This document shows, in pieces, positions 36,878 through 46,390 of a DNA stretch of 64,000 nucleotides. The notes below the pieces were generated by a model, which saw only the letters and a program-made list of their open reading frames with translations, was not told where the DNA came from and made no database searches. The position numbers and the translations under genes are program-made. Where the stretch lies: the NCBI RefSeq assembly GCF_019802085.1, contig NZ_JAHVHV010000001.1, positions 434,001-498,000 of the forward strand. Reading direction: 5' to 3'. The first letter of the stretch is position 1, and every line of letters starts with the position of its first letter. Source of the stretch: Ferrimonas balearica (lineage in GTDB: Bacteria > Pseudomonadota > Gammaproteobacteria > Enterobacterales > Shewanellaceae).

Positions 36878-38542
36878 TCAGTAGCTGTCCTGGTGCACCG
36901 ACTGCACCGAGCGGCCGGAGGGGTCGGTGATGGCGGCCAGGCTCTGATCCCAGGCCAGGGCCTCGGGGGTGGAGCAGGCCACCGACTTGCCCCCGGGGAC
37001 GCACTCGGCGGCGCTGTCCAGCGGGAACTGCTCGGCAAACAGGCGCCGGTAGAGGTAGGCCTCCTTGGTGTCCGGGGTGTTGTGGCCGAAGCGGAAATGG
37101 GCGTTCTCCAACTCCTGATCGCTGACCTGCTCATTGGCGAAGGCCTTGAGCTGATCGATCCAGGAGTAGCCCACGCCGTCGCCGAACTGCTCCTTCTGAC
37201 GCCAGGCCACGGACTCGGGCAGGTAGTGGGCGAAAGCCTCCCGCAGGATCTGCTTCTCGATGCGCCCCTCGGTGATGAGCTTGGCGTCCGGGTTCAGCCG
37301 CATCGCCACATCGATGAACTCCTTGTCGAGGAAGGGCACCCGCGCCTCCACCCCCCAGGCGGCCATCGCCTTGTTGGCCCGCAAGCAATCGAACAGGTGC
37401 AGTTTGTCCAGCTTGCGCACCGTCTCCTCGTGGAAGGCCTGGGCATTGGGGGCCTTGTGGAAGTAGAGGTAACCGCCGAACAGCTCGTCGGAGCCCTCGC
37501 CGGAGAGCACCATTTTGATCCCCATCGCCTTGATCATGCGCGCCATCAGGTACATGGGAGTGGCGGCGCGCACCGTGGTGACGTCGTAGGTCTCCAGGTG
37601 GTAGATGACGTCCCGCAGGGCGTCGATCCCCTCCTGGACGGTGAAGTGCAGCTCGTGGTGCACGGTGCCCAGGTGGGTGGCCACCTCGGCGGCGGCGGTG
37701 AGATCCGGTGCTCCTTCCAGGCCGATGGCGAAGCTGTGCAGCTGGGGCCACCAGGCGGGGCTGGTTTCATCCTCCTCGATGCGTCGGGCGGCGAACTTCT
37801 TGGCCAGGGCCGAGGTGATGGAGGAGTCCAGGCCGCCGGAGAGCAGCACCCCGTAGGGCACGTCGCACATCAGCTGGCGTTTCACCGCCGCCTCCAGGGC
37901 CTGGCGCAGTTCGTCGCGGCTGGCGGGGTTGGCGGCCACCTCCGGGTAGGTGCGCCACTCCCGCTGATAATACTGCACCGCTTCGCCCTGCTCGCTGTCG
38001 TAGTAGCGACCGGGCAGGAACTCCTCCACCTGGCTGCACACCGGCACCAGGGCCTTCATCTCAGAGGCGTAGTATCGGTTGCCGTGTTCGTCGAAGCCCA
38101 GGTAGAGGGGCACGATGCCGATGTGGTCGCGGCCCACCAGGTAGCGGCCCCGGGCCTTATCCCACAACACAAAGGCGAAGATCCCGTTGAGTTTGTCGAG
38201 AAAGTTGGTGCCGTATTTCTGGTACAGCGCCAGGATCACCTCGCAGTCGGAGCCGGTCTGGAAAGCGTACTCGACGCTCAGGGCTTCGCGCAGCTCCCGG
38301 TGGTTGTAGATCTCACCATTTACCGCCAGCACCAGGTTACCGTCCGGGCTGTAGAGCGGCTGGGCCCCGTTGTCGATGTCGACAATGGCCAGGCGTTCGT
38401 GGGCCAGGATGGCCTGTTCGTCGGCGTAGATCCCGGACCAGTCGGGGCCCCGGTGACGGAGGGTTTTGGCCAGGCGAAGGGCGTCCTGGCGCAGGGCTTG
38501 CGGATCGGTTTTCAGATCCAAAATGGCGAAGATCCCACACAT
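36878..38542 (-). CDS. asnB: asparagine synthase (glutamine-hydrolysing)
   Basis: 554 aa, exactly the E. coli AsnB length. Starts MCGIFAI with the nucleophilic Cys2 of the class II glutaminase domain (1-210, RHRGPDWSG), then the synthetase domain with PP-loop SGGLDSS near residue 235. It makes asparagine from aspartate, ATP and glutamine. The frame extends upstream to 38641 but Cys2 fixes the start. Monocistronic. Confidence 0.95.
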   Translation of the reverse strand: MCGIFAILDLKTDPQALRQDALRLAKTLRHRGPDWSGIYADEQAILAHERLAIVDIDNGAQPLYSPDGNLVLAVNGEIYNHRELREALSVEYAFQTGSDCEVILALYQKYGTNFLDKLNGIFAFVLWDKARGRYLVGRDHIGIVPLYLGFDEHGNRYYASEMKALVPVCSQVEEFLPGRYYDSEQGEAVQYYQREWRTYPEVAANPASRDELRQALEAAVKRQLMCDVPYGVLLSGGLDSSITSALAKKFAARRIEEDETSPAWWPQLHSFAIGLEGAPDLTAAAEVATHLGTVHHELHFTVQEGIDALRDVIYHLETYDVTTVRAATPMYLMARMIKAMGIKMVLSGEGSDELFGGYLYFHKAPNAQAFHEETVRKLDKLHLFDCLRANKAMAAWGVEARVPFLDKEFIDVAMRLNPDAKLITEGRIEKQILREAFAHYLPESVAWRQKEQFGDGVGYSWIDQLKAFANEQVSDQELENAHFRFGHNTPDTKEAYLYRRLFAEQFPLDSAAECVPGGKSVACSTPEALAWDQSLAAITDPSGRSVQSVHQDSY

Positions 38543-38716
38543 ACAGGTGACTCCTTGACCTTGTGGCGAAACGGCGGGGTGGCAAAAACAGCGCGAAATT
38601 TCACCATGCCACGGCCTTGGGGCCTTGCCAAGGGGCCACAACGAACCCTATTCCGAAAATTTATCGCCAGAAGTCATAAGGTTATCCCTCAAGTTTTTCC
38701 GGGACATAGCGAGGCG

Positions 38717-38744
38717 AAAAAACGCCGGCCCGATTGGGCCGGCG
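38717..38744 (-). terminator. Rho-independent terminator of the M28 peptidase gene
   Basis: On the minus strand CGCCGGCCC-AATC-GGGCCGGCG is followed by TTTTTT, about 20 bases after the stop. Confidence 0.85.
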
Positions 38745-38765
38745 GGGTGGGGCGGGTTGCCGGGT

Positions 38766-40355
38766 TCAGATCACCGGGCGCAGGCGGTGGAACTCGCTGC
38801 CGGCCAGGAAGCCGGGCCAGTGGTCGTCCTCGGCCAGGGCGCGACCGGCCTGGTAGTACACCTCCAGATCCTGCATGGCGCCGCGCAGGTCCCATTGGGG
38901 GCGGTAGGTGTCGCAGTCGTTGTGGTAGCAGCCCTTCATCAGCGCCTTGATGGTCAGCCGGGAGGCCTCCACCTCGGGGCTGATTGCCTGGTTGCCGCCG
39001 CCGGCGAACAGGGCCGGCACCCCTTTCTGGGCGAAGCTGAAGTGATCGGAGCGGAAGTAACCGCCGGCACCGGGGTTGGATTCCCGGGACAGGTGGCGAC
39101 CCTGGGCTTCCAGCGGCCCCTCCAGGTACTGCTCCAGGCTGGACTGGCCCAAGCCCACCACGGTGAAGTCCCGGGTCGGCCCGTAGATGTTGGTGCTGTC
39201 GGCGTTGAACACCCCGGCGGTCTGTTCCAGGGGGAACACCGGGTTGGCGGCGTAGTAGCGACTGCCCAGCAGCCCCTGCTCCTCACCGGTGACCGCCAGG
39301 AAGGTGACACTGCGCTTGGGCGCCGGGCCGGCGGCGAAGGCGCGGGCGATCTCCAGGATCCCCGCCAGGCCGGTGGCGTTGTCCATGGCGCCGTTGTAGA
39401 TCTTGTCCCCCTGGGTGCCGATGTGGTCCCAGTGGGCGGTGTAGATCACCTGCTCTTCGGGCCGCTCGCTGCCCGGCAGGGTGGCCAGCACGTTGTAGCT
39501 GGTGGCGTGATCGATGCTTTGCTGGACACTGGCCTGGGCCTGCATCCCCAGTACCCGGTGCATGGGGCCCCGCTGGGCTTCGGCCGTCAGCGCAGCCAGG
39601 TTCAGCCCGGCGTCGGCCAGCAGGCGCTCGGCGGCGGCCTTCTTCAGCCAGCCCTCCATCACCGGATGGGGGTCTTCCACATCCGCCAGACCCAGTTGCG
39701 GGCCGGTCCAGCTGTTTTGCACCACCATCCAGGGGTAGGAGGCAGGCTTGGTGTCGTGGATGATGAGCGCGGCGGCGGCGCCCTGTCGGCCGGCCTCGGC
39801 GAACTTGTAGTCCCAGCGGCCGTAGTAGGTCATGGTGCTGCCCTTGAACAGGGCGGGATCGCCGGTGGCAAAACCGGGATCGTTGACCAGCATCACCACC
39901 GTCTTGCCGGCCACATCCAGGCCGGCGTAATCGTTCCAGTCGTACTCCGGGGCGTTGATGCCGTAGCCGACAAACACCACCTCGCTGTTCTGGATGTTGT
40001 GCTGCTCACCGGGTTTGAAGCTGTTGAGCACCATGTCGTAGAGGTAGCGGTAGCGCTCGCCCCCCAGGGTCAGGCGGGCGCTCTGGGTGGTGTGGCGCAC
40101 CATGGGTACCGCCTGCAGGTAGCTGTCGCCGTTGCCGGGCTTGAGGCCCATGGCTCTGAACTGGCCCTCCAGGTAGGCCAGGGTCAGGGTTTCGCCCTCT
40201 GTGGTGGGCAGGCGGCCCTGGTAGCGATCCGAGGCCAGCTCCTGGATGTCCGCCCGGACCCGGGCTTCATCGAACTGGTGTGGGGTGGAGGAGGGGAACT
40301 GGCTGCAGGCCGTCAAGGCCAGCAAGGTGGCGCCCAGGGAAGCAAGTCGTATCAT
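38766..40355 (-). CDS. M28 family aminopeptidase lipoprotein with PA domain
   Basis: 529 aa. Lipobox LTAC at about residues 14-17. A PA-type insert (about 120-270) precedes the M28 zinc peptidase domain. Two-zinc ligands: HWDH (about 327), MDNATG (about 340), EEQGLLG (about 375), FNADS (about 402) and SDHFSF (about 458). It acts in the periplasm or at the outer membrane, releasing N-terminal residues from peptides. Stands alone with its own terminator. Confidence 0.88.
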   Translation of the reverse strand: MIRLASLGATLLALTACSQFPSSTPHQFDEARVRADIQELASDRYQGRLPTTEGETLTLAYLEGQFRAMGLKPGNGDSYLQAVPMVRHTTQSARLTLGGERYRYLYDMVLNSFKPGEQHNIQNSEVVFVGYGINAPEYDWNDYAGLDVAGKTVVMLVNDPGFATGDPALFKGSTMTYYGRWDYKFAEAGRQGAAAALIIHDTKPASYPWMVVQNSWTGPQLGLADVEDPHPVMEGWLKKAAAERLLADAGLNLAALTAEAQRGPMHRVLGMQAQASVQQSIDHATSYNVLATLPGSERPEEQVIYTAHWDHIGTQGDKIYNGAMDNATGLAGILEIARAFAAGPAPKRSVTFLAVTGEEQGLLGSRYYAANPVFPLEQTAGVFNADSTNIYGPTRDFTVVGLGQSSLEQYLEGPLEAQGRHLSRESNPGAGGYFRSDHFSFAQKGVPALFAGGGNQAISPEVEASRLTIKALMKGCYHNDCDTYRPQWDLRGAMQDLEVYYQAGRALAEDDHWPGFLAGSEFHRLRPVI

Positions 40356-40573
40356 GATTACCGCTCGGTTATTGTTATCGACTGGTTGTCTTGTTGTTGT
40401 CGGCCCCTAGCATGCAGCAGCGAGCGAGTGCAGTCAAAACTGCACACTGAGGGGCCACGCCGAGGCTCGGCCATGCAACTGTTGCCCCCCTGTTGCGGTC
40501 TAAGGTCTTTGGTGCCCGCGCGTCGCCCGGCGTGCCGGGGCCGCCCATTAACCAAAACCAAAGGAAGATCAGG

Positions 40574-41227
40574 GTGAATACCACAGCGATGTCGGACGCC
40601 CCCCTGGTGATCGACGCCAACAAGATGGAGTGGCAATCCAGCCCCGCCGAGGGGGTGGTGCGCAAACGCCTGCGACACATCGGACCTGTCGAGTCCGGTC
40701 TGGTGACCTCGCTGGTGCGTTACCGGCCCGGTTCCCACTTTGCCCGCCACTACCACCCGGATGGCGAGGAGATCCTGGTGCTGGAGGGGGTGTTCTCCGA
40801 CGAGTTCGGCGATTACCCGGCGGGCAGCTACCTGCTCAACCCCGACGGCAGCGGCCACCGACCCTTCTCCGAACCCGGCTGCCTGCTGCTGGTGAAACTC
40901 AAGCAGTACCCCGGCGAGGGGCGGGCACAGCTGGCCATCGACACCAGCACCGTGCCCTGGCAGGCCCAGGACCGCCCGGGGGTGTACCGCAAGGAGCTCT
41001 ACCGCCAAAGTGGCTTCGAGGAGCGGATGAGCCTTATCCAGCTCAAGCCGGACACCCGGCTGTCGGATCTCTGCCACCCCCGCGGCGCAGAGATTTTCAT
41101 TCTGGAGGGGGAGGTGGAGGATGAGCAGGGCCAGTACACCGAGGGCTGCTACCTGCGCCTGCCTCCGGGCCATCAGCACCGGCCCTACAGTCGAACCGGG
41201 TGCGTGCTCTACCTCAAGCAGGACTGA
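40574..41227 (+). CDS. bicupin protein, ChrR-like
   Basis: 217 aa (from GTG 40574; ATG 40589 is the alternative). Two tandem cupin domains of the ChrR C-terminal type: first with HYHPDGEEILVLEG (about 57-70), second with CHPRGAEIFILEG (about 163-175). Both keep the metal-type His/Glu pattern in shortened form. The N-terminal zinc-binding anti-sigma domain of true ChrR is absent, and no sigma factor gene is adjacent. AGGA lies 8 bases before the GTG. Function unknown; perhaps a stress-related dioxygenase or sensor. Confidence 0.75.
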   Translation: MNTTAMSDAPLVIDANKMEWQSSPAEGVVRKRLRHIGPVESGLVTSLVRYRPGSHFARHYHPDGEEILVLEGVFSDEFGDYPAGSYLLNPDGSGHRPFSEPGCLLLVKLKQYPGEGRAQLAIDTSTVPWQAQDRPGVYRKELYRQSGFEERMSLIQLKPDTRLSDLCHPRGAEIFILEGEVEDEQGQYTEGCYLRLPPGHQHRPYSRTGCVLYLKQD

Positions 41228-41229
41228 CA

Positions 41230-41259
41230 AAAAAGCCGAAGCAACTGCTTCGGCTTTTT
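41230..41259. terminator. bidirectional terminator
   Basis: AAAAAAGCCGAAGC-AACT-GCTTCGGCTTTTT lies between the convergent bicupin and nagD genes. Confidence 0.88.
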
Positions 41260-41275
41260 GATGGCAGGACTGGGC

Positions 41276-42022
41276 TCAGACCACGTCGATCTCCGCCACA
41301 CAGGGGAAGATGTGGTTGGGACGGAAGGGGTACCTGTCCAGATCCTCCATGCGGGAGACGCCGGAGAGCACCATCACCGTCTCCAGGCCGGCCTGGAACC
41401 CCGCCAGGATGTCGGTGTTGAGGTTATCGCCGACGATGACGGTGTTGGTGGCGTGTGCCCCAAGGTGATTCAGGGCCGAGCGGATGATCCAGGCGCTGGG
41501 CTTGCCCACGTAGAAGGGTTTCTTGCCGGTGATCCGCTCAATGGGGGCACAGAGGGCACCGCAGGCGGGGCTGTGGTTGGGGCCGTGGGTGTCCGGGTTG
41601 GTGGCGATAAAGCGTGCGCCCTCGGCCACGAAACGGGCCGCCCGGTGCACCATGTCCCAGTTGTAGCTGCGGGTCTCCCCGACGATGACAAAATCCGGGT
41701 TGATGTCGGTGATGGTGAACCCCTGCTTGTAGAGCTCGTGGGTCAGGGCGCCCTCACCGATGACGTAGGCTTTCTTGCCCTGCTGGTGGCGCAGGAAATC
41801 CGCGGTGGCCATGGCGGAGGTGTAGACCTGATCTTCGGTCAGCTCGATGCCGGCGGCCCCCAAGCGGTTGACCAGATCCTTGGCGGTCTGGGCGGGGTAG
41901 TTGGTCAGCAGCACCAGGGGATTGCCCTGCTCCCGCAGACGCTGGATAAACTTGTCCGAGCCGGGGATCAGCTTGTTGTCGTGCAGCAGCACACCGTCGA
42001 TATCGCAGATCACACTCTTCAT
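41276..42022 (-). CDS. nagD: HAD-type phosphatase, NagD family
   Basis: 248 aa, matching E. coli NagD (about 250). HAD motif I is CDIDGVLL (nucleophile Asp), motif II LTNYP, and the C-terminal VGDNLNTDILAG is motif IV. NagD hydrolyses nucleotide and sugar phosphates (UMP, GMP). No nag genes are near, so a house-cleaning role is likely. ATG 42022 preferred over the longer frame from 42070. Confidence 0.88.
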   Translation of the reverse strand: MKSVICDIDGVLLHDNKLIPGSDKFIQRLREQGNPLVLLTNYPAQTAKDLVNRLGAAGIELTEDQVYTSAMATADFLRHQQGKKAYVIGEGALTHELYKQGFTITDINPDFVIVGETRSYNWDMVHRAARFVAEGARFIATNPDTHGPNHSPACGALCAPIERITGKKPFYVGKPSAWIIRSALNHLGAHATNTVIVGDNLNTDILAGFQAGLETVMVLSGVSRMEDLDRYPFRPNHIFPCVAEIDVV

Positions 42023-42160
42023 TCGCGCTCCTTGTAACCACTTCAAAAGGCCTGGGATGGCTTTCACCATAACCTACTGACACCCACAGGCAACCGCTAC
42101 AGTATGCACCCTCATTGCGCAATCCGTGTGACGCCGTATCCTCCCCCTTGAGTGACAAAA

Positions 42161-42180
42161 TGTAAACTAAAGACTTTACA
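42161..42180. promoter_or_regulatory. inverted repeat upstream of the questin-oxidase-like gene
   Basis: TGTAAACTAAAGACTTTACA is a perfect 6-8-6 inverted repeat, 54 bases before the start. The arms resemble a TyrR box, but TyrR sites have a 6-base spacer. It could be an operator for an unknown regulator. Confidence 0.35.
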
Positions 42181-42234
42181 AACAGACTGGGACAGCCAAA
42201 GATAAGTCTATGAACGCCCAACAGGACCTCTGTG

Positions 42235-43191
42235 ATGCTCAAGGACAACGCCGCCACGGCCACTCACTGGATAGAGGCCAGTCACCGCTTCGAGCCGGAG
42301 TACGGCCGGGGCCTGACCAATCACCTGCCCATGGTGTTGGGGGCCTTGAGTATGCTGGGGGCCCCTGAGTCCACTCTGAATGCCGCGTACCAACGGGGTT
42401 GCCGTCACCTGGTGGCGAAGGAGGAAGGCCGCGGAGCGGGGCACGACGAATACGGGGCCCAGGTGGCCCGCTTTACCCAGGTGATCGCCGAGCAGGGTAC
42501 GGAGGCGGTGGTGCGCCGTCACTTGAACGATTGGCTGGCGGGGCTCTCCAGCGCCGCCTTCCACTGCCTGATTCGTCTGCACTTCGCCCTGTGTGCCAAC
42601 AGCTCGGCGGAGGTGGCCCACGCCCTGGCCTACTGGGCGACCCGACATACTCCGCTACCGACGCCGCAGCCGTACCCGGAGGCCGATCTGGATGGGCAAC
42701 TGCACTCGGCCCGGGTACTGGGCCAACGGTTGGGATTGCACGAAGCGGGTCTAATCTCGACGCGCATCGAGACCCTGGTGGCGCACCCACAGGGGGCGGC
42801 GCTGACCGGGGTGCCGGCCGAACTGACGCTGGAGACCATCCTGCCCCGGGTGCTCAGTTGGTTTGATGCCAGTGGCGATTTTACCCTGCTGCACGGGGTG
42901 ACCGGGTTGCAGGCGCTGGTCGGCTTGATGCCGCTGATCGATGAGCCGGAGCGGGCCTTAGCCCACTATTGGCAGGCCTACGTGGCGGCGCTGGCGGTGG
43001 CGCCCGGTGCGGTGGTGCCAGAGGAGCCCCTGGCGGTGGTGGCGCCGGACTGGCGTCATTGGCAGGTTCAGACGCTTGGGCTGACCGACAGCCACGACAT
43101 CAAGGTGATCTACAGCCTGATTCGGCTGTGGCAGGCGACGGCACACCCGGGGATCCCCGGGGTGATCGCCCGCCGATTGGCGGAGGGTTAG
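42235..43191 (+). CDS. questin oxidase family protein (DUF4243)
   Basis: 318 aa. The N-terminal GLTNHLPMVLGALSMLGA and following FHCLIRLHFAL segments fit the questin-oxidase / AflY-like family, some fungal members of which do Baeyer-Villiger-type oxidations. Bacterial members are uncharacterised. The protein is mostly helical and soluble. ATG 42235 is chosen next to a GTG at 42232. The stop overlaps the convergent PilZ gene by 4 bases. Confidence 0.7.
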   Translation: MLKDNAATATHWIEASHRFEPEYGRGLTNHLPMVLGALSMLGAPESTLNAAYQRGCRHLVAKEEGRGAGHDEYGAQVARFTQVIAEQGTEAVVRRHLNDWLAGLSSAAFHCLIRLHFALCANSSAEVAHALAYWATRHTPLPTPQPYPEADLDGQLHSARVLGQRLGLHEAGLISTRIETLVAHPQGAALTGVPAELTLETILPRVLSWFDASGDFTLLHGVTGLQALVGLMPLIDEPERALAHYWQAYVAALAVAPGAVVPEEPLAVVAPDWRHWQVQTLGLTDSHDIKVIYSLIRLWQATAHPGIPGVIARRLAEG

Positions 43192-43586
43192 CCGCCTCGG
43201 GCCAGGCGGGTCACGGTGTCGCGGATCCGCCCGTCACTGTTGTCCAGGTAGCGCACCACATGGCAGCCCAGCAGGTAGCAGTTTTGCGCCTGGCGGCGGT
43301 AGTAGGCTACGGAGCAGTGCACCCGCACCGGGGCCTCGCCCTCGGCCAGCTGGAACTCCACGTCCAGACGCAGCTTGGCCCGGCGGTCGGGAAACTGGAT
43401 GTCGGGGGCCAGGGATTCGTACAGGGATTGGGGGCAGGCCAGGCGCAGCCCGGACTGGGACAGGTTCACCAGGCTGGCGGGCACCGGCTCCCCCTGGTGT
43501 GTCACCTGGGCGGTGAAGTGGCAGTCGTAACGCGGCTCCTGGCGTTGCTCCTTGTGGGCAATCAAACTCACTCTCTTTCTCTCCAA
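43188..43586 (-). CDS. PilZ-domain protein
   Basis: 132-aa single-domain PilZ protein. The cyclic-di-GMP binding motifs are RQEPR (Arg15-x3-Arg19) and NLSQSG (NxSxxG) about residue 42. It is a probable c-di-GMP receptor, partner unknown. Convergent with the questin-oxidase-like gene. Confidence 0.8.
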   Translation of the reverse strand: MERKRVSLIAHKEQRQEPRYDCHFTAQVTHQGEPVPASLVNLSQSGLRLACPQSLYESLAPDIQFPDRRAKLRLDVEFQLAEGEAPVRVHCSVAYYRRQAQNCYLLGCHVVRYLDNSDGRIRDTVTRLARGG

Positions 43587-43730
43587 TGGCCGCGGCTGGG
43601 TGCAGCGTCAAGCCACCATCATAACCCGATGGTCCGCTATCGGGCACCCCGTACGTGGGCGCGCAGGCCCGTCGGCTAACACAAGCGACCAACTCATGGG
43701 CAATCTGAACACCATGGAGTGAGCAAACAC

Positions 43731-43760
43731 AAAAAAGGGCGCCGCAAGGCGCCCTTTTTT
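43731..43760. terminator. Rho-independent terminator of purN
   Basis: AAAAAAGGGCGCC-GCAA-GGCGCCCTTTTTT: a symmetric hairpin 14 bases beyond the purN stop, functional on the minus strand. Confidence 0.88.
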
Positions 43761-43773
43761 AAGCGGGTGTGAC

Positions 43774-44421
43774 TCAGTCGTCGGAGGCGTAGCCGGCCAG
43801 CGGCAGAGGCTCACCGTCCATCAGCGCCTTGCCGTCGGCCATGGCCAGGCGGCCCTGGGCAAACCACTTCACCACCAGGGGGTAGATGCGGTGCTCCTGA
43901 GTGTGCACCCGCTCGGCCAGCTCCTCGGCGTCGTCGTCCTCGAACACCGGCACCTTGGCCTGCAGCACAACGGGGCCGCCGTCCAGCTCCGGGGTGACGA
44001 AGTGCACCGAACAGCCGTGCTCCTCGTCGCCGGCGTCCAGCGCCCGCTGGTGGGTGTTCAGGCCGGTGTACTTGGGCAGCAGGGAGGGGTGGATGTTGAA
44101 CATCTTGCCCGCGTAGCGGTTCACAAACCCCTCGGAGAGGATCCGCATAAAGCCAGCCAGCACCACCAGATCCGCGTCCAGCTTGGCCAGTTCGGCCTCC
44201 AGACGGGCGTCGTAGGCTTCCCGGGCTTCGCCCTTCTCGGCGGCCACCACCAGGCCGGGCACGCCGGCCTCGCTGGCGCGGGTCAGGCCGTAGACGTCGG
44301 CCTTGTTGGAGATCACCGCGACCACGTCGCCCTGGATCTCGTCACTCTGGCAGGCGTCGAGGATGGCCTGAAGGTTACTGCCGTTGCCGGAAATCAGCAC
44401 GGCGATGCGGATCTTGTTCAT
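43774..44421 (-). CDS. purN: phosphoribosylglycinamide formyltransferase
   Basis: 215 aa (E. coli 212). It transfers formyl from N10-formyl-THF to GAR in purine synthesis. ISGNGSNLQAI (residues 10-20) binds the ribose phosphate; the FMRILS and NIHPSLLP motifs (catalytic Asn/His) lie near 90-112. Follows purM by 9 bases in one operon. Confidence 0.95.
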   Translation of the reverse strand: MNKIRIAVLISGNGSNLQAILDACQSDEIQGDVVAVISNKADVYGLTRASEAGVPGLVVAAEKGEAREAYDARLEAELAKLDADLVVLAGFMRILSEGFVNRYAGKMFNIHPSLLPKYTGLNTHQRALDAGDEEHGCSVHFVTPELDGGPVVLQAKVPVFEDDDAEELAERVHTQEHRIYPLVVKWFAQGRLAMADGKALMDGEPLPLAGYASDD

Positions 44422-44430
44422 CTCGGTTCC

Positions 44431-45468
<1,038 letters not shown>

Positions 45469-45702
45469 AGAGGTGGCCTCGTTGTGGATGTTCTTGGTTT
45501 TGGAGTAGGGGGTTCTTATTTTGGCGCGCATTCTACCAGTTGCGCGAGGGATCCCCAAGCCCGTAGGGCGGTTGCCCGGCGGGGCCCCGGGCACCTGCGC
45601 CAGATCACATTCCCGGCCCCGAACTCGACCGAGGATCTTCCGCAGGCGGAAGGAAACACGCTAAAATTCCGCTAATTTGTCTGGCGAAACCTGGAGATGA
45701 CG

Positions 45703-46329
45703 ATGAAGGTCACCGAAGTCAAGCACCCCCTCATTCAACACAAGCTCGGCCTGATGCGCGAAGCCGAGATCAGCACCAAGCGGTTCCGCGAGCTGGCCAA
45801 GGAAGTCGCCGCGCTGCTGACCTACGAGGCCACCGCCGACTTCGAAACCGAGAGCGTGACCATCGATGGCTGGAACGGCCCCATCCAGGTCAACAAGATC
45901 AAGGGCAAGAAGGTTACCGTGGTGCCGATCCTGCGGGCGGGCCTGGGCATGATGGACGGGGTGCTGGAGCACATCCCCTCCGCCAAGGTTTCCGTGGTGG
46001 GGATCTACCGAGACGAAGAGACCCTGGAGCCGGTGCCCTACTTTGAGAAGCTGGTGTCCAACATCGAGGAGCGCATCGCCCTGGTGGTGGATCCCATGCT
46101 GGCCACCGGGGGTTCCATGATCGCCACCCTGGACCTGCTGAAGAAGCGCGGCTGCACCCACATCAAGGTGCTGGTGCTGGTGGCGGCGCCGGAGGGGATC
46201 AAGGCCCTGGAAGCCGCCCACCCGGACATTGAACTGTTCGCCGCCTCGGTGGACGATCGCCTCAACGACAAGGGCTACATCCTGCCGGGCCTCGGCGATG
46301 CCGGAGACAAGATCTTCGGAACCAAGTAA
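45703..46329 (+). CDS. upp: uracil phosphoribosyltransferase
   Basis: 208 aa from ATG 45703 (same as E. coli); GGAG lies 8 bases upstream, favouring it over ATG 45697. It salvages uracil to UMP with [14 protein letters not shown] near residue 128 is the PRPP-binding loop, and ILRAGLGM near 75 is conserved. It is followed by an intrinsic terminator and uraA. Confidence 0.95.
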   Translation: MKVTEVKHPLIQHKLGLMREAEISTKRFRELAKEVAALLTYEATADFETESVTIDGWNGPIQVNKIKGKKVTVVPILRAGLGMMDGVLEHIPSAKVSVVGIYRDEETLEPVPYFEKLVSNIEERIALVVDPMLATGGSMIATLDLLKKRGCTHIKVLVLVAAPEGIKALEAAHPDIELFAASVDDRLNDKGYILPGLGDAGDKIFGTK

Positions 46330-46340
46330 TTCCAGACAGC

Positions 46341-46366
46341 GGCGCCGGGAACGGCGCCCTTTTTTT
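46341..46366 (+). terminator. terminator between upp and uraA
   Basis: GGCGCC-GGGAAC-GGCGCC followed by CTTTTTTT, 11 bases after the upp stop and 25 before uraA. It may reduce read-through into uraA. Confidence 0.8.
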
Positions 46367-46390
46367 GCCAATAACAACACGGAGAAACCC

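Noticed and set aside
45469-45702. PurR box between purM and upp
   Set aside because: I looked for an ACGCAAACGTTTGCGT-like palindrome and found none convincing.
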